This document shows, one piece after another, positions 1 to 6,894 of a stretch of 19,751 bases of DNA. The stretch's first letter is position 1. Each line of letters begins with the position of its first letter. Where the stretch lies: positions 1 to 19,751 of the forward strand of contig JAPUIC010000029.1 in assembly GCA_027297425.1 (NCBI GenBank). Direction: 5' to 3'. Position numbers and translations under genes: made by a program. The DNA comes from Nitrososphaerota archaeon. GTDB lineage: Archaea > Thermoproteota > Nitrososphaeria > Nitrososphaerales > JAPUIC01. The notes below the pieces were generated by a model, which worked only from the letters and a program-made list of their open reading frames with translations, was not told the origin of the DNA and made no database searches.

Positions 1-362
1 GGACTATGGCCCTTATTCTTGGCCACAGTAGTATCACGCGCAATCGAGACAACCAGAAGATCGCCTAACTCCCGTGATGACTTGAGTGTATGTATATGCC
101 CCGGATGAATTATGTCAAATGTACCGCCTGTAAATACCACCCGAATCTGCTGTCGTCCTTTCTCGGTTATTCTGACCAGGCCGGTCTCAGTAAGTTTAAT
201 CATCCCCTGTGTATGAAGAATTCCACATAATCTGCTAATATCGGGCCGACTGCTTTCCACAGTGTCAGCGAGCGATTGGAGGTCAGATCTCTTGTCGAGA
301 AGCTCTCGACTCACTAATAAGCAAAGAACTCGTCTCTGGAGTAGAGATATTTCCCTTCTCAA
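1..362 (-). CDS. Winged-helix/cytidylyltransferase fusion (FAD synthase RibL-like), partial
   Basis: The C-terminus is cut by the window edge; 120 residues are visible. Residues 1-70 look like a winged-helix domain rich in Leu and Arg, ending in LVRITEKGR. A nucleotidyltransferase core follows: VVFTGGTFDIIHPGH (residues 75-89) with the HxGH signature at 86-89, then a SIARDTTVAKNKG segment. These are hallmarks of the cytidylyltransferase superfamily that includes archaeal FAD synthase (RibL) and glycerol-3-phosphate cytidylyltransferase. The family transfers CMP or AMP to a phosphorylated substrate; the substrate cannot be read from this fragment. The start is TTG at 362, because an in-frame TAG lies only six codons upstream and no ATG or GTG lies between. 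A TATA-like element sits about 30 bases upstream. RibL itself is normally short with no winged helix, so the fusion may mean a regulated or different enzyme. Confidence 0.82.
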   Translation of the reverse strand, partial: MRREISLLQRRVLCLLVSRELLDKRSDLQSLADTVESSRPDISRLCGILHTQGMIKLTETGLVRITEKGRQQIRVVFTGGTFDIIHPGHIHTLKSSRELGDLLVVSIARDTTVAKNKGHS

Positions 363-390
363 TCTAATCTTCGACGCCTATTTCGAGTGT

Positions 391-398
391 TTATAGTT
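391..398 (-). promoter_or_regulatory. TATA-like promoter element of the cytidylyltransferase gene
   Basis: Read on the minus strand the site is AAAACTATAA followed by ACAC. It lies about 30 bases before the TTG start at 362, the spacing expected for an archaeal TATA box serving a leaderless or very short-leader transcript. The call rests on sequence and spacing only. Confidence 0.5.
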
Positions 399-603
399 TT
401 GTAGGATGCACCGTTTCTCGAGTTAAAGGTGCGGGGGGTGGAACCTAAATCGATTCTTGTGTTGGTCGATCCTATTCTGAGCCCATCTTTGAAGAGAGAG
501 GTTACGTCAACATAGGTGCACCAAGTAGACTATTTGCAGAGGCCTGTATTTCAGACAGATAATGCAAAACTATTTCAAGACTTCAGATTTGTATGCCCCT
601 ACC

Positions 604-688
604 GCGGGGGTCGCCCAGCCTGGTCAAAGGCGCGGGGTTGAGGGCCCCGTCTCTCAGGAGTTCGTGGGTTCGAATCCCACCCCCCGCA
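604..688 (+). tRNA. tRNA-Leu (anticodon GAG)
   Basis: The gene is 85 bases long and folds as a class II tRNA. The acceptor stem GCGGGGG (604-610) pairs perfectly with CCCCCGC (681-687), with discriminator A688. The D stem is 3 bp (GCC 613-615 with GGC 629-631). The anticodon stem CGGGG/CCCCG (633-637, 645-649) encloses loop TTGAGGG, giving anticodon GAG at 640-642. A long variable arm with a CTC/GAG stem spans 650-663. The T arm is GTGGG-TTCGAAT-CCCAC (664-680). The long variable arm plus GAG anticodon identify leucine (CUC/CUU codons). There is no intron and no encoded CCA. Stems are almost all G-C, well above the surrounding composition. Confidence 0.96.
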
Positions 689-856
689 TTATCTAAGATG
701 GTCTCACGTATCGAGAGGTTATCTTTTGAATAGGAATTTCTTCAAATCGAAACCACTGTATGTTCTTACATAATCCCATATCACTATGGCTAGAATGTTA
801 CTTACTCTTCAGGTAAAATATCTAATTTCTTGAAAATTTCGGCAATTACTTACGAA

Positions 857-866
857 CTTTATAAGG
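857..866 (+). promoter_or_regulatory. TATA box of the small zinc-ribbon gene
   Basis: CTTTATAAGG matches the archaeal TATA consensus well. Its centre is about 27 bases before the ATG at 889, so transcription should begin at or very near the start codon and the mRNA is probably leaderless. Confidence 0.65.
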
Positions 867-888
867 CACAAATTGTATAACATATGTT

Positions 889-1122
889 ATGCCTCGTCGA
901 CGTGCTCTTAGGATCATATATCCTCTGTATGAAAAAGGATTGTATGGTCCGTGTAGTTGTGGAGGATCCATCTTCTATTACTCGGACCACGGTGTACGGT
1001 GCGATAAATGTAAACAAATCTATGGGGTTTGGAGTGATAGGAAGGGTGCAACTCATCCGAATGAGCCTACTGCTAGCTCCTTACCAGCCAAATCTATCCC
1101 ATCTATACAAAAATCTCGGTAA
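889..1122 (+). CDS. Small zinc-ribbon protein of unknown function
   Basis: This is a 77-residue basic protein. Residues 1-19 are Arg-rich (MPRRRALRII...). A zinc-ribbon-like unit follows, with cysteines 22 and 24 (CSC) and 38 and 41 (CDKC) separated by a short strand-rich loop (GGSIFYYSDHGVR). The C-terminal 25 residues are polar and Ser/Pro-rich and look unstructured. The well-placed TATA box supports expression from 889. An overlapping frame starting at 884 is a poorer candidate because it lacks these motifs. I do not recognise a named family; a nucleic-acid or protein-binding role is only a guess from the basic N-terminus and zinc site. The gene converges on the reductase gene that ends at 1144. 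Confidence 0.7.
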   Translation: MPRRRALRIIYPLYEKGLYGPCSCGGSIFYYSDHGVRCDKCKQIYGVWSDRKGATHPNEPTASSLPAKSIPSIQKSR

Positions 1123-1143
1123 GGATTTACTCTCCGCTTATCC

Positions 1144-2145
1144 TTAGAGCTTGACAAGCGACAACAAATCTGACGCTCTTACTTCCATTCCATAGCGAGA
1201 TTGATTCTTTTTCATATGTCTGTATAATGAAATGAGCTTAGGCAGACCCAAGATGGGATTGAACTTTCCAGCAATTTTGCTGGTGACAAAATTGTAAATC
1301 GAATCATATATCTTGAATTCATCTAAGACCGCTGCTCGGTACTTAGGGAAATCTTCCAAATGCTTCACGAGAATTCTGGCACATTGTAGACTCGGTATGA
1401 TCCCCTCACCGAGCATGGGATACACAGTACCTATGGCTTCGCCTACACCAATCACATTACCCTCTTTAAAGGGCTGACATCTACTCGGAGGAGTTATGCG
1501 TATGGGCCTTCCAACCGTCTTCTGAATTTTACCAGGATATTTTACCATAAAGTCATCACATGCCTTTACATGATTTTTTCTTGAATCGCCAGCACCCACG
1601 TGGCCATAGTGTTCCCCCAGCGGGAAGTACCAAAAATATCCTGATAGGTCGGCCAATGGTTTGATATAAAAATCGTCAAAAGGTACTTTATCATACTTGA
1701 CTAAGTATTGGATGCAGGGAATGAAGAGCTGTTCATCCAAATGCGGGAGAAGACGTCTCGATGCTGTAGAATCAATCACCAGGTCATACTCTTCCTTCGG
1801 AAAGTCAAGGCCAATGTTTGTACCATAATTCACAGCGCACTTCCCCATCATATCCTTGACGAAATTTTTCTTATCGAATGTACATAACCCAATGAGGGGT
1901 ATTTTCAGAATACCTGCAGGAGTGTCTAGGTACATGGTCTTTCCATCTTGAATTACATAATCATCAAAATCTAGGTTGCAATCTGCTGCAAATTCAGAAA
2001 TTCCAAATTTGCTTGTCCCCCATGCACATACTGCATCAAAATCCTTTTCGGAGAGCCTTTCGAAGCAAACCACTTCATGATTTTCATGCAACTGTGAGGC
2101 AAGATAGGCTCCTGCGACACCCATTCCGACTATTGCAATTCTCAA
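1144..2145 (-). CDS. FAD-dependent geranylgeranyl reductase-family protein
   Basis: The 333-residue flavoprotein starts with a Rossmann FAD-binding motif, RIAIVGMGVAGAYLA (residues 2-16), followed by a second strand ending in an acidic ribose-binding position (VVCFER). Mid-protein it has YFWYFPLGEHYGHVGAG, the counterpart of the aromatic-rich substrate-binding strand of the geranylgeranyl reductase family. Near the C-terminus it has VIGVGEAIGTVYPMLGEGI, the second FAD-contact motif (usually GDAAG; here GEAIG). Family members saturate isoprenoid chains, in archaea those of membrane lipids, menaquinone or chlorophyll-type tails. The exact substrate cannot be read, and the protein is shorter than typical archaeal lipid reductases (about 390-400 residues). 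The start is TTG; a TATA-like run lies about 27 bases upstream. It is divergent from cdvB. Confidence 0.83.
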   Translation of the reverse strand: MRIAIVGMGVAGAYLASQLHENHEVVCFERLSEKDFDAVCAWGTSKFGISEFAADCNLDFDDYVIQDGKTMYLDTPAGILKIPLIGLCTFDKKNFVKDMMGKCAVNYGTNIGLDFPKEEYDLVIDSTASRRLLPHLDEQLFIPCIQYLVKYDKVPFDDFYIKPLADLSGYFWYFPLGEHYGHVGAGDSRKNHVKACDDFMVKYPGKIQKTVGRPIRITPPSRCQPFKEGNVIGVGEAIGTVYPMLGEGIIPSLQCARILVKHLEDFPKYRAAVLDEFKIYDSIYNFVTSKIAGKFNPILGLPKLISLYRHMKKNQSRYGMEVRASDLLSLVKL

Positions 2146-2167
2146 ATATACACCTAGAAACCGACCT

Positions 2168-2176
2168 GTTTTTTAA
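2168..2176 (-). promoter_or_regulatory. TATA-like element of the reductase gene
   Basis: On the minus strand the sequence reads ATTAAAAAAC. It sits about 27 bases before the TTG start at 2145, fitting a leaderless mRNA. The intergenic stretch 2146-2295 also holds the promoter of the divergent cdvB, for which the best TATA candidate (GTGTAAAACC, near 2258-2268) is weak. Confidence 0.4.
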
Positions 2177-2295
2177 TGGATTTATCCTTTTCTCCGACTG
2201 GGATTCTACCTTGGTGCATATTCGTTCTACACTTGGGTCAATGAAATTTGGCTCAAGTGTGTAAAACCACGGATTGATAGTCTTGGTTCGTTCAT

Positions 2296-2943
2296 ATGTC
2301 TAGTTTTTCGAATAAATGGACTGAGAAGCGATCTGAGAGTATTGGGGACCGAATACGTGAATCCATATCTCCTAATGACCCTTTAAGAAATAAGATAGAA
2401 ACTGCAACAAAACAGATAAACTCGTATTTGGCAAAACTTGATTCCGATCTAGCCCGCGTTAGGGCGAAAGACTCTGCACTTTTCGAAAAGGTAGTATCAT
2501 CCCTACGTAGCCACAAACCCGAGCGTGCAACGATGATTGCTAACGAACTCGTAGAGGTTAGAAAGATGAATAAGATCGTAACTAAATCTAGTTTAGCACT
2601 CAATCAAATAGCGCTCCGATTAACCACAATCAGAGATTTCGGTGATGTAGTAGAAAATTTGAACCCATCTATTGCTGTTATGAAAAGCCTGAAATCTGGG
2701 CTCAATGATGTTGTACCTAATACTCAAGAAGAACTAGGAGATCTGGACGCTCTCCTTAAAGAAATCCTCCATGACGTTGGTAGCTTAGGGGACATCGCTC
2801 CAAGTCCGATAGGCGCTAGCGAAGAGGCTAATAAAATCATGGAAGAAGCGACAGATACAGCCGACAGAAAACTCAGAGAACGATTCCCACCTCTTCCAGC
2901 CTCACTCTTGAAAAATACTGATATGGAACAGATAGATTACTAG
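2296..2943 (+). CDS. cdvB: ESCRT-III-like cell division protein CdvB
   Basis: The 215-residue protein is almost entirely helical and charged, with a basic first helix region and an acidic later part, the layout of archaeal ESCRT-III (Snf7-like) proteins. CdvB polymerises at midcell and drives membrane constriction, with disassembly by CdvC. Residues about 30-150 form the helical core. Near the C-terminus, RERFPPLPASLL (194-205) resembles a proline-rich MIM2 motif, which docks on the MIT domain of CdvC/Vps4. The protein ends there: there is no winged-helix domain of the kind that follows in Sulfolobus CdvB and binds CdvA. cdvC follows after 53 bases, so the two are probably co-transcribed. Identification rests on fold character, the MIM2-like motif and the neighbouring cdvC and cdvA. 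Confidence 0.88.
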   Translation: MSSFSNKWTEKRSESIGDRIRESISPNDPLRNKIETATKQINSYLAKLDSDLARVRAKDSALFEKVVSSLRSHKPERATMIANELVEVRKMNKIVTKSSLALNQIALRLTTIRDFGDVVENLNPSIAVMKSLKSGLNDVVPNTQEELGDLDALLKEILHDVGSLGDIAPSPIGASEEANKIMEEATDTADRKLRERFPPLPASLLKNTDMEQIDY

Positions 2944-2983
2944 TTCGACGAAATGATATAGTAATCCGGAATTAACATAATAA

Positions 2984-2990
2984 AAGGAGT
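2984..2990 (+). promoter_or_regulatory. Shine-Dalgarno site of cdvC
   Basis: AAGGAGT lies 7 bases before the ATG at 2997. It is one of the clearest ribosome-binding sites in the window and fits cdvC being an internal gene of a cdvB-cdvC transcript, in contrast to the many leaderless first genes here. Confidence 0.7.
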
Positions 2991-2996
2991 TATCCT

Positions 2997-4160
2997 ATGG
3001 CTTACTCAGCTGAGCAGCTTGAAGACCTGGCGAGCCGGTACTCAACTGAGGCTATCCGACTTGACTCCCAAGGTTCTCATAATGAGGCCATAAAACTCTA
3101 CCAGCAAGCTATCGCCGCTTTATCTGGCCTGTCTGAATTCTCTGCTGATCAAATCTACCTGCTTCGTGCGAGAGCATATGAAGAGAGAGTCAGATCCTTA
3201 AGGCTGTTAGAAGGTACAGATCCCCAATTACAACCATCAAATGGACGGCCGCGGCTCCCGATAGAACGTCAGACAAAAGTTTTCAAAGGAGGAAAGGACT
3301 TCATTATGAAGAGTAAACCTAAGGTCAGTCTGAATGAGGTGATTGGTCTGGACGATGCAAGGCGAGCTCTAGATGAAGCTATAATCTTTCCCTCGAAGAG
3401 ATCAGATCTGTTTCCATTGGGTTGGCCGAGAGGAATATTGTTGTACGGTCCCCCTGGTTGTGGCAAGACGCTGTTAGCTGCAGCAGTAGCCTCTGAGATT
3501 GATGCTGTGTTCATCTCAGTGGATGGCGCTTCTATAATGTCAAAGTGGCTTGGTGAAGCCGAAAAAAATGTTGCTGAAGTGTTTGATGCTGCGCGGCGGG
3601 ATATGAATCGAACCAAGAAACCTGTGATAATATTTGTGGATGAGGTGGACTCGATAATGGGAACAAGGACCCAGGAAGTAGGTGGTGAAGTTAGGGTCCG
3701 AAACCAGTTCTTGAAGGAGATGGACGGGATTGATGACAAGGGAACCCATCTAAAGCTATACGTGATAGGTGCTACTAACAAGCCATGGTCTTTAGATTGG
3801 CCCCTTCTCAGACGATTTCAGAAGAGGGTGTACATTCCACTTCCAGATCTCAACTCACGAGCGGATATGCTCGCACATTACTGCTCAAAGATCGACCTGG
3901 ATCCTATAGTTAAACTGAGCGTGCTAGCAAAGTTGCTCGAGGGTTACTCTGGAAGCGATACGAAAGATATCTGTCAGGCAGCTCAACTACATGTGGTTTC
4001 AGAACTGTTCGAGAATGGAAAGGATTCAGATGAAAACGCAAAACCTCGACAAATTAACGCAGGTGACTTCAAGAAGGTTCTAAAGAGTCGGAGGCCTAGT
4101 GTTTCTACGGATATGATCCACGCATACGAGGAATGGTCTGAGGGATTTAAGGCTCTATAA
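2997..4160 (+). CDS. cdvC: Vps4-like AAA ATPase CdvC
   Basis: This 387-residue ATPase remodels and recycles CdvB polymers during cytokinesis. Residues 1-75 form an MIT three-helix domain (AIKLYQQAIAAL is typical), the docking site for MIM2 motifs. After a linker comes one AAA module: Walker A GPPGCGKT (151-158), pore-loop KWLGEAEKN (183-191), Walker B IIFVDEVD (211-218) with catalytic Glu216, sensor-1 Asn261 in IGATNKP, and arginine fingers Arg272/Arg273 in LLRRFQKRV. The C-terminal helical lid and Vps4-type final helix follow. Length is close to the Sulfolobus protein. It sits between cdvB and cdvA. All catalytic residues appear intact. Confidence 0.95.
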   Translation: MAYSAEQLEDLASRYSTEAIRLDSQGSHNEAIKLYQQAIAALSGLSEFSADQIYLLRARAYEERVRSLRLLEGTDPQLQPSNGRPRLPIERQTKVFKGGKDFIMKSKPKVSLNEVIGLDDARRALDEAIIFPSKRSDLFPLGWPRGILLYGPPGCGKTLLAAAVASEIDAVFISVDGASIMSKWLGEAEKNVAEVFDAARRDMNRTKKPVIIFVDEVDSIMGTRTQEVGGEVRVRNQFLKEMDGIDDKGTHLKLYVIGATNKPWSLDWPLLRRFQKRVYIPLPDLNSRADMLAHYCSKIDLDPIVKLSVLAKLLEGYSGSDTKDICQAAQLHVVSELFENGKDSDENAKPRQINAGDFKKVLKSRRPSVSTDMIHAYEEWSEGFKAL

Positions 4161-4267
4161 TCTCTCATAAAACTATCAAAAGAAATATTTTAGATTAAAA
4201 GTGTCTGCTGCAGGAAGAAAGCCACCCATTTGATAATTTATTCTAACTTTTTCCTAATCACGTAAAA

Positions 4268-4363
4268 ATGAAATTCCTCCGATTAAGATCAACAATTGTT
4301 GCTCTTTTTGCTGAGTTGAATTCACCCTCCTTGTTAAGAGTCTTGCGGGGCTTCTCTTTCTGA
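4268..4363 (+). CDS. Possible 31-residue leader ORF overlapping the cdvA start
   Basis: An ATG at 4268 opens a 31-codon frame whose TGA overlaps the cdvA ATG as TGATG, an arrangement that permits translational coupling. The predicted peptide is basic and hydrophobic (MKFLRLRSTIVALFAEL at its start) and resembles nothing I recognise. A TATA-like stretch at 4235-4243 would place transcription start near 4265, making this ORF leaderless. Chance is a serious alternative because the ORF is short. Confidence 0.25.
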   Translation: MKFLRLRSTIVALFAELNSPSLLRVLRGFSF

Positions 4364-5076
4364 TGAGCACTGCAGACACGTTGTATCAAAAGTATGTAGG
4401 AAAAGAGGTAAGGGATATTTACGGAACTTATGTTGGTTCAGTATTAGGTGTAACTACTGATACCTCAGGACAGCTGGTATCTGCAGGCATAGACGCCGGT
4501 TCAGATGGTTTTCTGGAGCTTCCTAAAGAGAACATAACTGTGGAAGAAGAGCACCTAGTGAGGATTCCAAAGTGGAAGATCGATATTGATACTTTTACAA
4601 AAGATACCAATGTTGTCCAGAAGAGACTGCATGCTCTAGAGGAGCTGGAAAGAGAGGGCGAAATATCTCCTGAAGAATATGATAATATTGCTAAAGTCTA
4701 CAAGGAAAAGGACGTGAACTTAAAAGATGCTTATTCGGGAATATCTAATGCCCTAAACGAGAAAGCACAACAGCTGGATATTCATAGCAAAGGCTTAAGA
4801 CGATTCTTGACTACGCTAAAAGTGCAGTATAAGTCGGGTGAAATTTCTTCAGAATATTTCACAACATCAGTGAGTAGCCTAAATGGCATGAATGATCGAT
4901 TGCAAGCGGAAAAGAAAGAGATCTTGGGTCTTCTGTCCACCATGCAGCCGGATAAGATAGAAGAACCTCTACCCATCGAAAGAGATGAAATTGCGAAAGA
5001 ATCTGATGTAGTCGCCCCAACGGATGATGAGGGCGAGGCCAAATGGCTCAGCAGGGTACTAAAGCTAAAAGATTAA
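4363..5076 (+). CDS. cdvA: Cell division protein CdvA (PRC-barrel plus coiled coil)
   Basis: The 237-residue protein begins with a PRC-barrel-like beta domain (residues 7-70: YVGKEVRDIYGTYVGSVLGV and following strands), then a long helical, charged region of coiled-coil character (about 80-195), an acidic linker (198-225) and a short conserved-looking tail EAKWLSRVLKLKD. This is the architecture of CdvA, the archaeal protein that coats DNA or membrane at midcell and recruits ESCRT-III. Two copies of a similar motif occur, LEREGEISPEEYDNI (95-109) and YKSGEISSEYFTTSV (156-170). cdvA is separated from cdvC by about 200 bases and probably has its own promoter. The tail could be the ESCRT-III-binding element, but the usual partner, the CdvB winged helix, is missing here. 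Confidence 0.87.
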   Translation: MSTADTLYQKYVGKEVRDIYGTYVGSVLGVTTDTSGQLVSAGIDAGSDGFLELPKENITVEEEHLVRIPKWKIDIDTFTKDTNVVQKRLHALEELEREGEISPEEYDNIAKVYKEKDVNLKDAYSGISNALNEKAQQLDIHSKGLRRFLTTLKVQYKSGEISSEYFTTSVSSLNGMNDRLQAEKKEILGLLSTMQPDKIEEPLPIERDEIAKESDVVAPTDDEGEAKWLSRVLKLKD

Positions 5077-5126
5077 GGAACAATATTTCTTGAATAGTCG
5101 TCCTAGAAAGCGATTAAATTAGCAAG

Positions 5127-5663
5127 CTAAGCATCGATCCAAACTTGCGCAAGTAATCCTTGTTTCAGGAGGGTACGCGCGTTCTCTATTGGTATTAGCG
5201 CAACATCCTCCTTCTCAAAAGGCCCATATTTTTTTAGATCTGTCCCAACAATGGAATCTGTTGAATCTTTGAATCTAACTGTCACATATTTATTCATCGC
5301 GAGTTGTGAGATCTCTTCTAGATAGCTTGAACGACCTGTGTGTAATGCTTGATTCAGCGTCCTACGCCTCTTCTCGTAGGCGATGATGGGTTCAATAAGG
5401 TATTTTTCTTCTGGGGTTAGGTCCAGATCCCCCAAATCCATCAAGATTGATTTTCTAGCCTTTGTTAGCCTTAATTCGATCAGTCTCTCGGTTAATTGCT
5501 TCAATATCCTTGCTTCCTCTTCGGCAATTGAGTTTGAAATACCAGATTCTCCGTCGGTGACTGACTCTAATTCTTTCAACCGTTCTGCAACTTGTTTGTA
5601 CAGATCACTGGAAACTTTCTGGAGCTTCCCTTGACGAATTTCTGTCTTGAGCAAATCGAGCAA
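5127..5663 (-). CDS. gins15: Archaeal GINS complex subunit (Gins15/Gins51 type)
   Basis: The 178-residue protein has an N-terminal helical A domain (1-110, including LTEKLIELRL-like helices and a YLIEPIIAYEKRRR segment) followed by a small C-terminal beta domain (about 122-178). The beta domain has YVTVRFKDSTDSIVGTD then YGPFEKEDVALIPIENA, the B-domain signature of archaeal Gins15. The A-then-B order marks the Gins15/51 class rather than Gins23. GINS links the MCM helicase to primase/polymerase and GAN/Cdc45 at the fork. Its place immediately downstream of priS (25 bases) is a known archaeal arrangement. The start is TTG at 5663; no ATG or GTG lies between it and the priS stop. Confidence 0.85.
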   Translation of the reverse strand: MLDLLKTEIRQGKLQKVSSDLYKQVAERLKELESVTDGESGISNSIAEEEARILKQLTERLIELRLTKARKSILMDLGDLDLTPEEKYLIEPIIAYEKRRRTLNQALHTGRSSYLEEISQLAMNKYVTVRFKDSTDSIVGTDLKKYGPFEKEDVALIPIENARTLLKQGLLAQVWIDA

Positions 5664-5687
5664 CGTGTCAGTAGAGTTAGATGCTAT

Positions 5688-6845
5688 TTAGACCACCTTT
5701 GCAAAGCCTTTTCCAATGAGTAGTATAGCCGCAAATGAGGGGATCTCTACCGTCTCAGAAGAATAAGGCCCGAATATCTTCTCCATCATGGACAGCGGAG
5801 GCGATTTATCAACTATAACTTTTACGGGTTCATCACCAATAACTACTGGATCTGTAGTTGGATCGAAAGTATCGAGATCTACACATTTTTTCTTCATCAT
5901 GCCCGTCTCGTTATGAAGTGTCCCTTGAAGCCTCAGGATTCTATGGACGTCGGATGTTACGGTAGGGTCGATCCGTGCCGAAAAAAGGGATAGTGCATCT
6001 TCCGCTAAATGCCTTAACGTGGTCGTTTTTGTCTTGCTAATCTGACTTATCACTTGCTCCATAGGCTCTATTGCGCCTAGATCTAACTTGTTGACTATAT
6101 GATTGCCGATCCTTCCTTTCCATCCTTCCCCATTCGCTTCAGGAAAAGATCTGAGGAGGTCGTTATAGCGTCGTTTGGAACTTAAGGAAAGTGCGCCTAA
6201 AAGGAAACCCTTACCTGAAACGTAATCAGCAATATCTGAACGCGCCATCTGATCGATGGACTCGTACTTTTTCGAATACACGGACACATGATAACCCCGT
6301 GACCCAGAAAAGAATACCTCTATCTCATTCCTTGGGATACCAAAATCATCGCAAAGTATGTCCAGTAGCTTCACTGTATCGCCCTTGGCCGAATCTAGAC
6401 ATTTAGGACAAGACCACTTGATGGCTTTAAGCCTAGGTTGCTTACACTTAGAACATTGAGTTGGTCTTTTGCCGACTCCAATGGAACTACAGGCTGTACA
6501 GATCCATCTACTGTGCTCCGCCTGGCATGGAGTGTGCAGATCATCCGTATCGATATCAAAAATTAGATCTGCTCCCTTCCATCCCTTTTGGGCCATCGGA
6601 AGAGTTGGCGCACTATAATAACCGCTAGAATAGTGAACTGAACGGGGCACCTCCCTAATCAGGAAAGTTCTGAGTTCGCTAGGTGTACCAAAAGAGAGGT
6701 GCCTAGTCATCGAACCCTGAAAAGGAATATAACCGATCTCTCTCTCGGAAAGTCTTTCTGGAAAATTAAGTGAACCTGCACTCTTATCGTAATACTTCTT
6801 AAACTGCTCTTTCATGAAGATTGTACTTTTATCTCCTATTTGCAT
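5688..6845 (-). CDS. priS: DNA primase small (catalytic) subunit PriS
   Basis: The 385-residue protein makes primers for replication together with PriL. Residues 15-90 match the N-terminus of archaeal primases (FKKYYDKSAG, REIGYIPFQGSMTRHLSF). Catalytic aspartates lie in IFDIDTDD (95-102), Asp97 and Asp99 forming the DxD pair. SGSRGYHVSVYS (170-181) contains the nucleotide-binding histidine. A zinc region (107-149) carries seven cysteines plus His111. The late motif DVHRILRLQGTLHNETGM is the third conserved block. ATG at 6845 is preceded by a GAGGG-like ribosome site; Met11 at 6815 is an alternative start closer to the usual N-terminus. It lies between trm112 and gins15 in one directional cluster. 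Confidence 0.95.
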   Translation of the reverse strand: MQIGDKSTIFMKEQFKKYYDKSAGSLNFPERLSEREIGYIPFQGSMTRHLSFGTPSELRTFLIREVPRSVHYSSGYYSAPTLPMAQKGWKGADLIFDIDTDDLHTPCQAEHSRWICTACSSIGVGKRPTQCSKCKQPRLKAIKWSCPKCLDSAKGDTVKLLDILCDDFGIPRNEIEVFFSGSRGYHVSVYSKKYESIDQMARSDIADYVSGKGFLLGALSLSSKRRYNDLLRSFPEANGEGWKGRIGNHIVNKLDLGAIEPMEQVISQISKTKTTTLRHLAEDALSLFSARIDPTVTSDVHRILRLQGTLHNETGMMKKKCVDLDTFDPTTDPVVIGDEPVKVIVDKSPPLSMMEKIFGPYSSETVEIPSFAAILLIGKGFAKVV

Positions 6846-6894
6846 CCTGTTAGACCCTCAAGATGCGAATTCTCTCCAGGATTTTAGAACCTAA

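Noticed and set aside
420..600. Searched for a gene or structured RNA between the cytidylyltransferase gene and the tRNA
   Set aside because: No convincing ORF, hairpin or C/D box pattern was seen on either strand.
884..1147. Alternative 87-residue frame starting at 884 over the zinc-ribbon gene
   Set aside because: It lacks the CxC/CxxC pattern and any recognisable motif; the 889 frame has both a zinc-binding pattern and a fitting start.
3269..3781. 170-residue minus-strand frame opposite cdvC
   Set aside because: The plus strand carries the AAA ATPase motifs; the antisense frame is a Ser/Phe/Pro-rich shadow.
4244..4252. T-rich stretch after cdvC as an archaeal terminator
   Set aside because: A short run of five T residues in A/T-rich DNA is not distinctive, and it lies close to the probable cdvA promoter.
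5119..5130. Inverted repeat TTAGCAAGCTAA between cdvA and gins15 as a terminator
   Set aside because: A 5-bp stem with a 2-base loop and no following T run is too weak to call a terminator.
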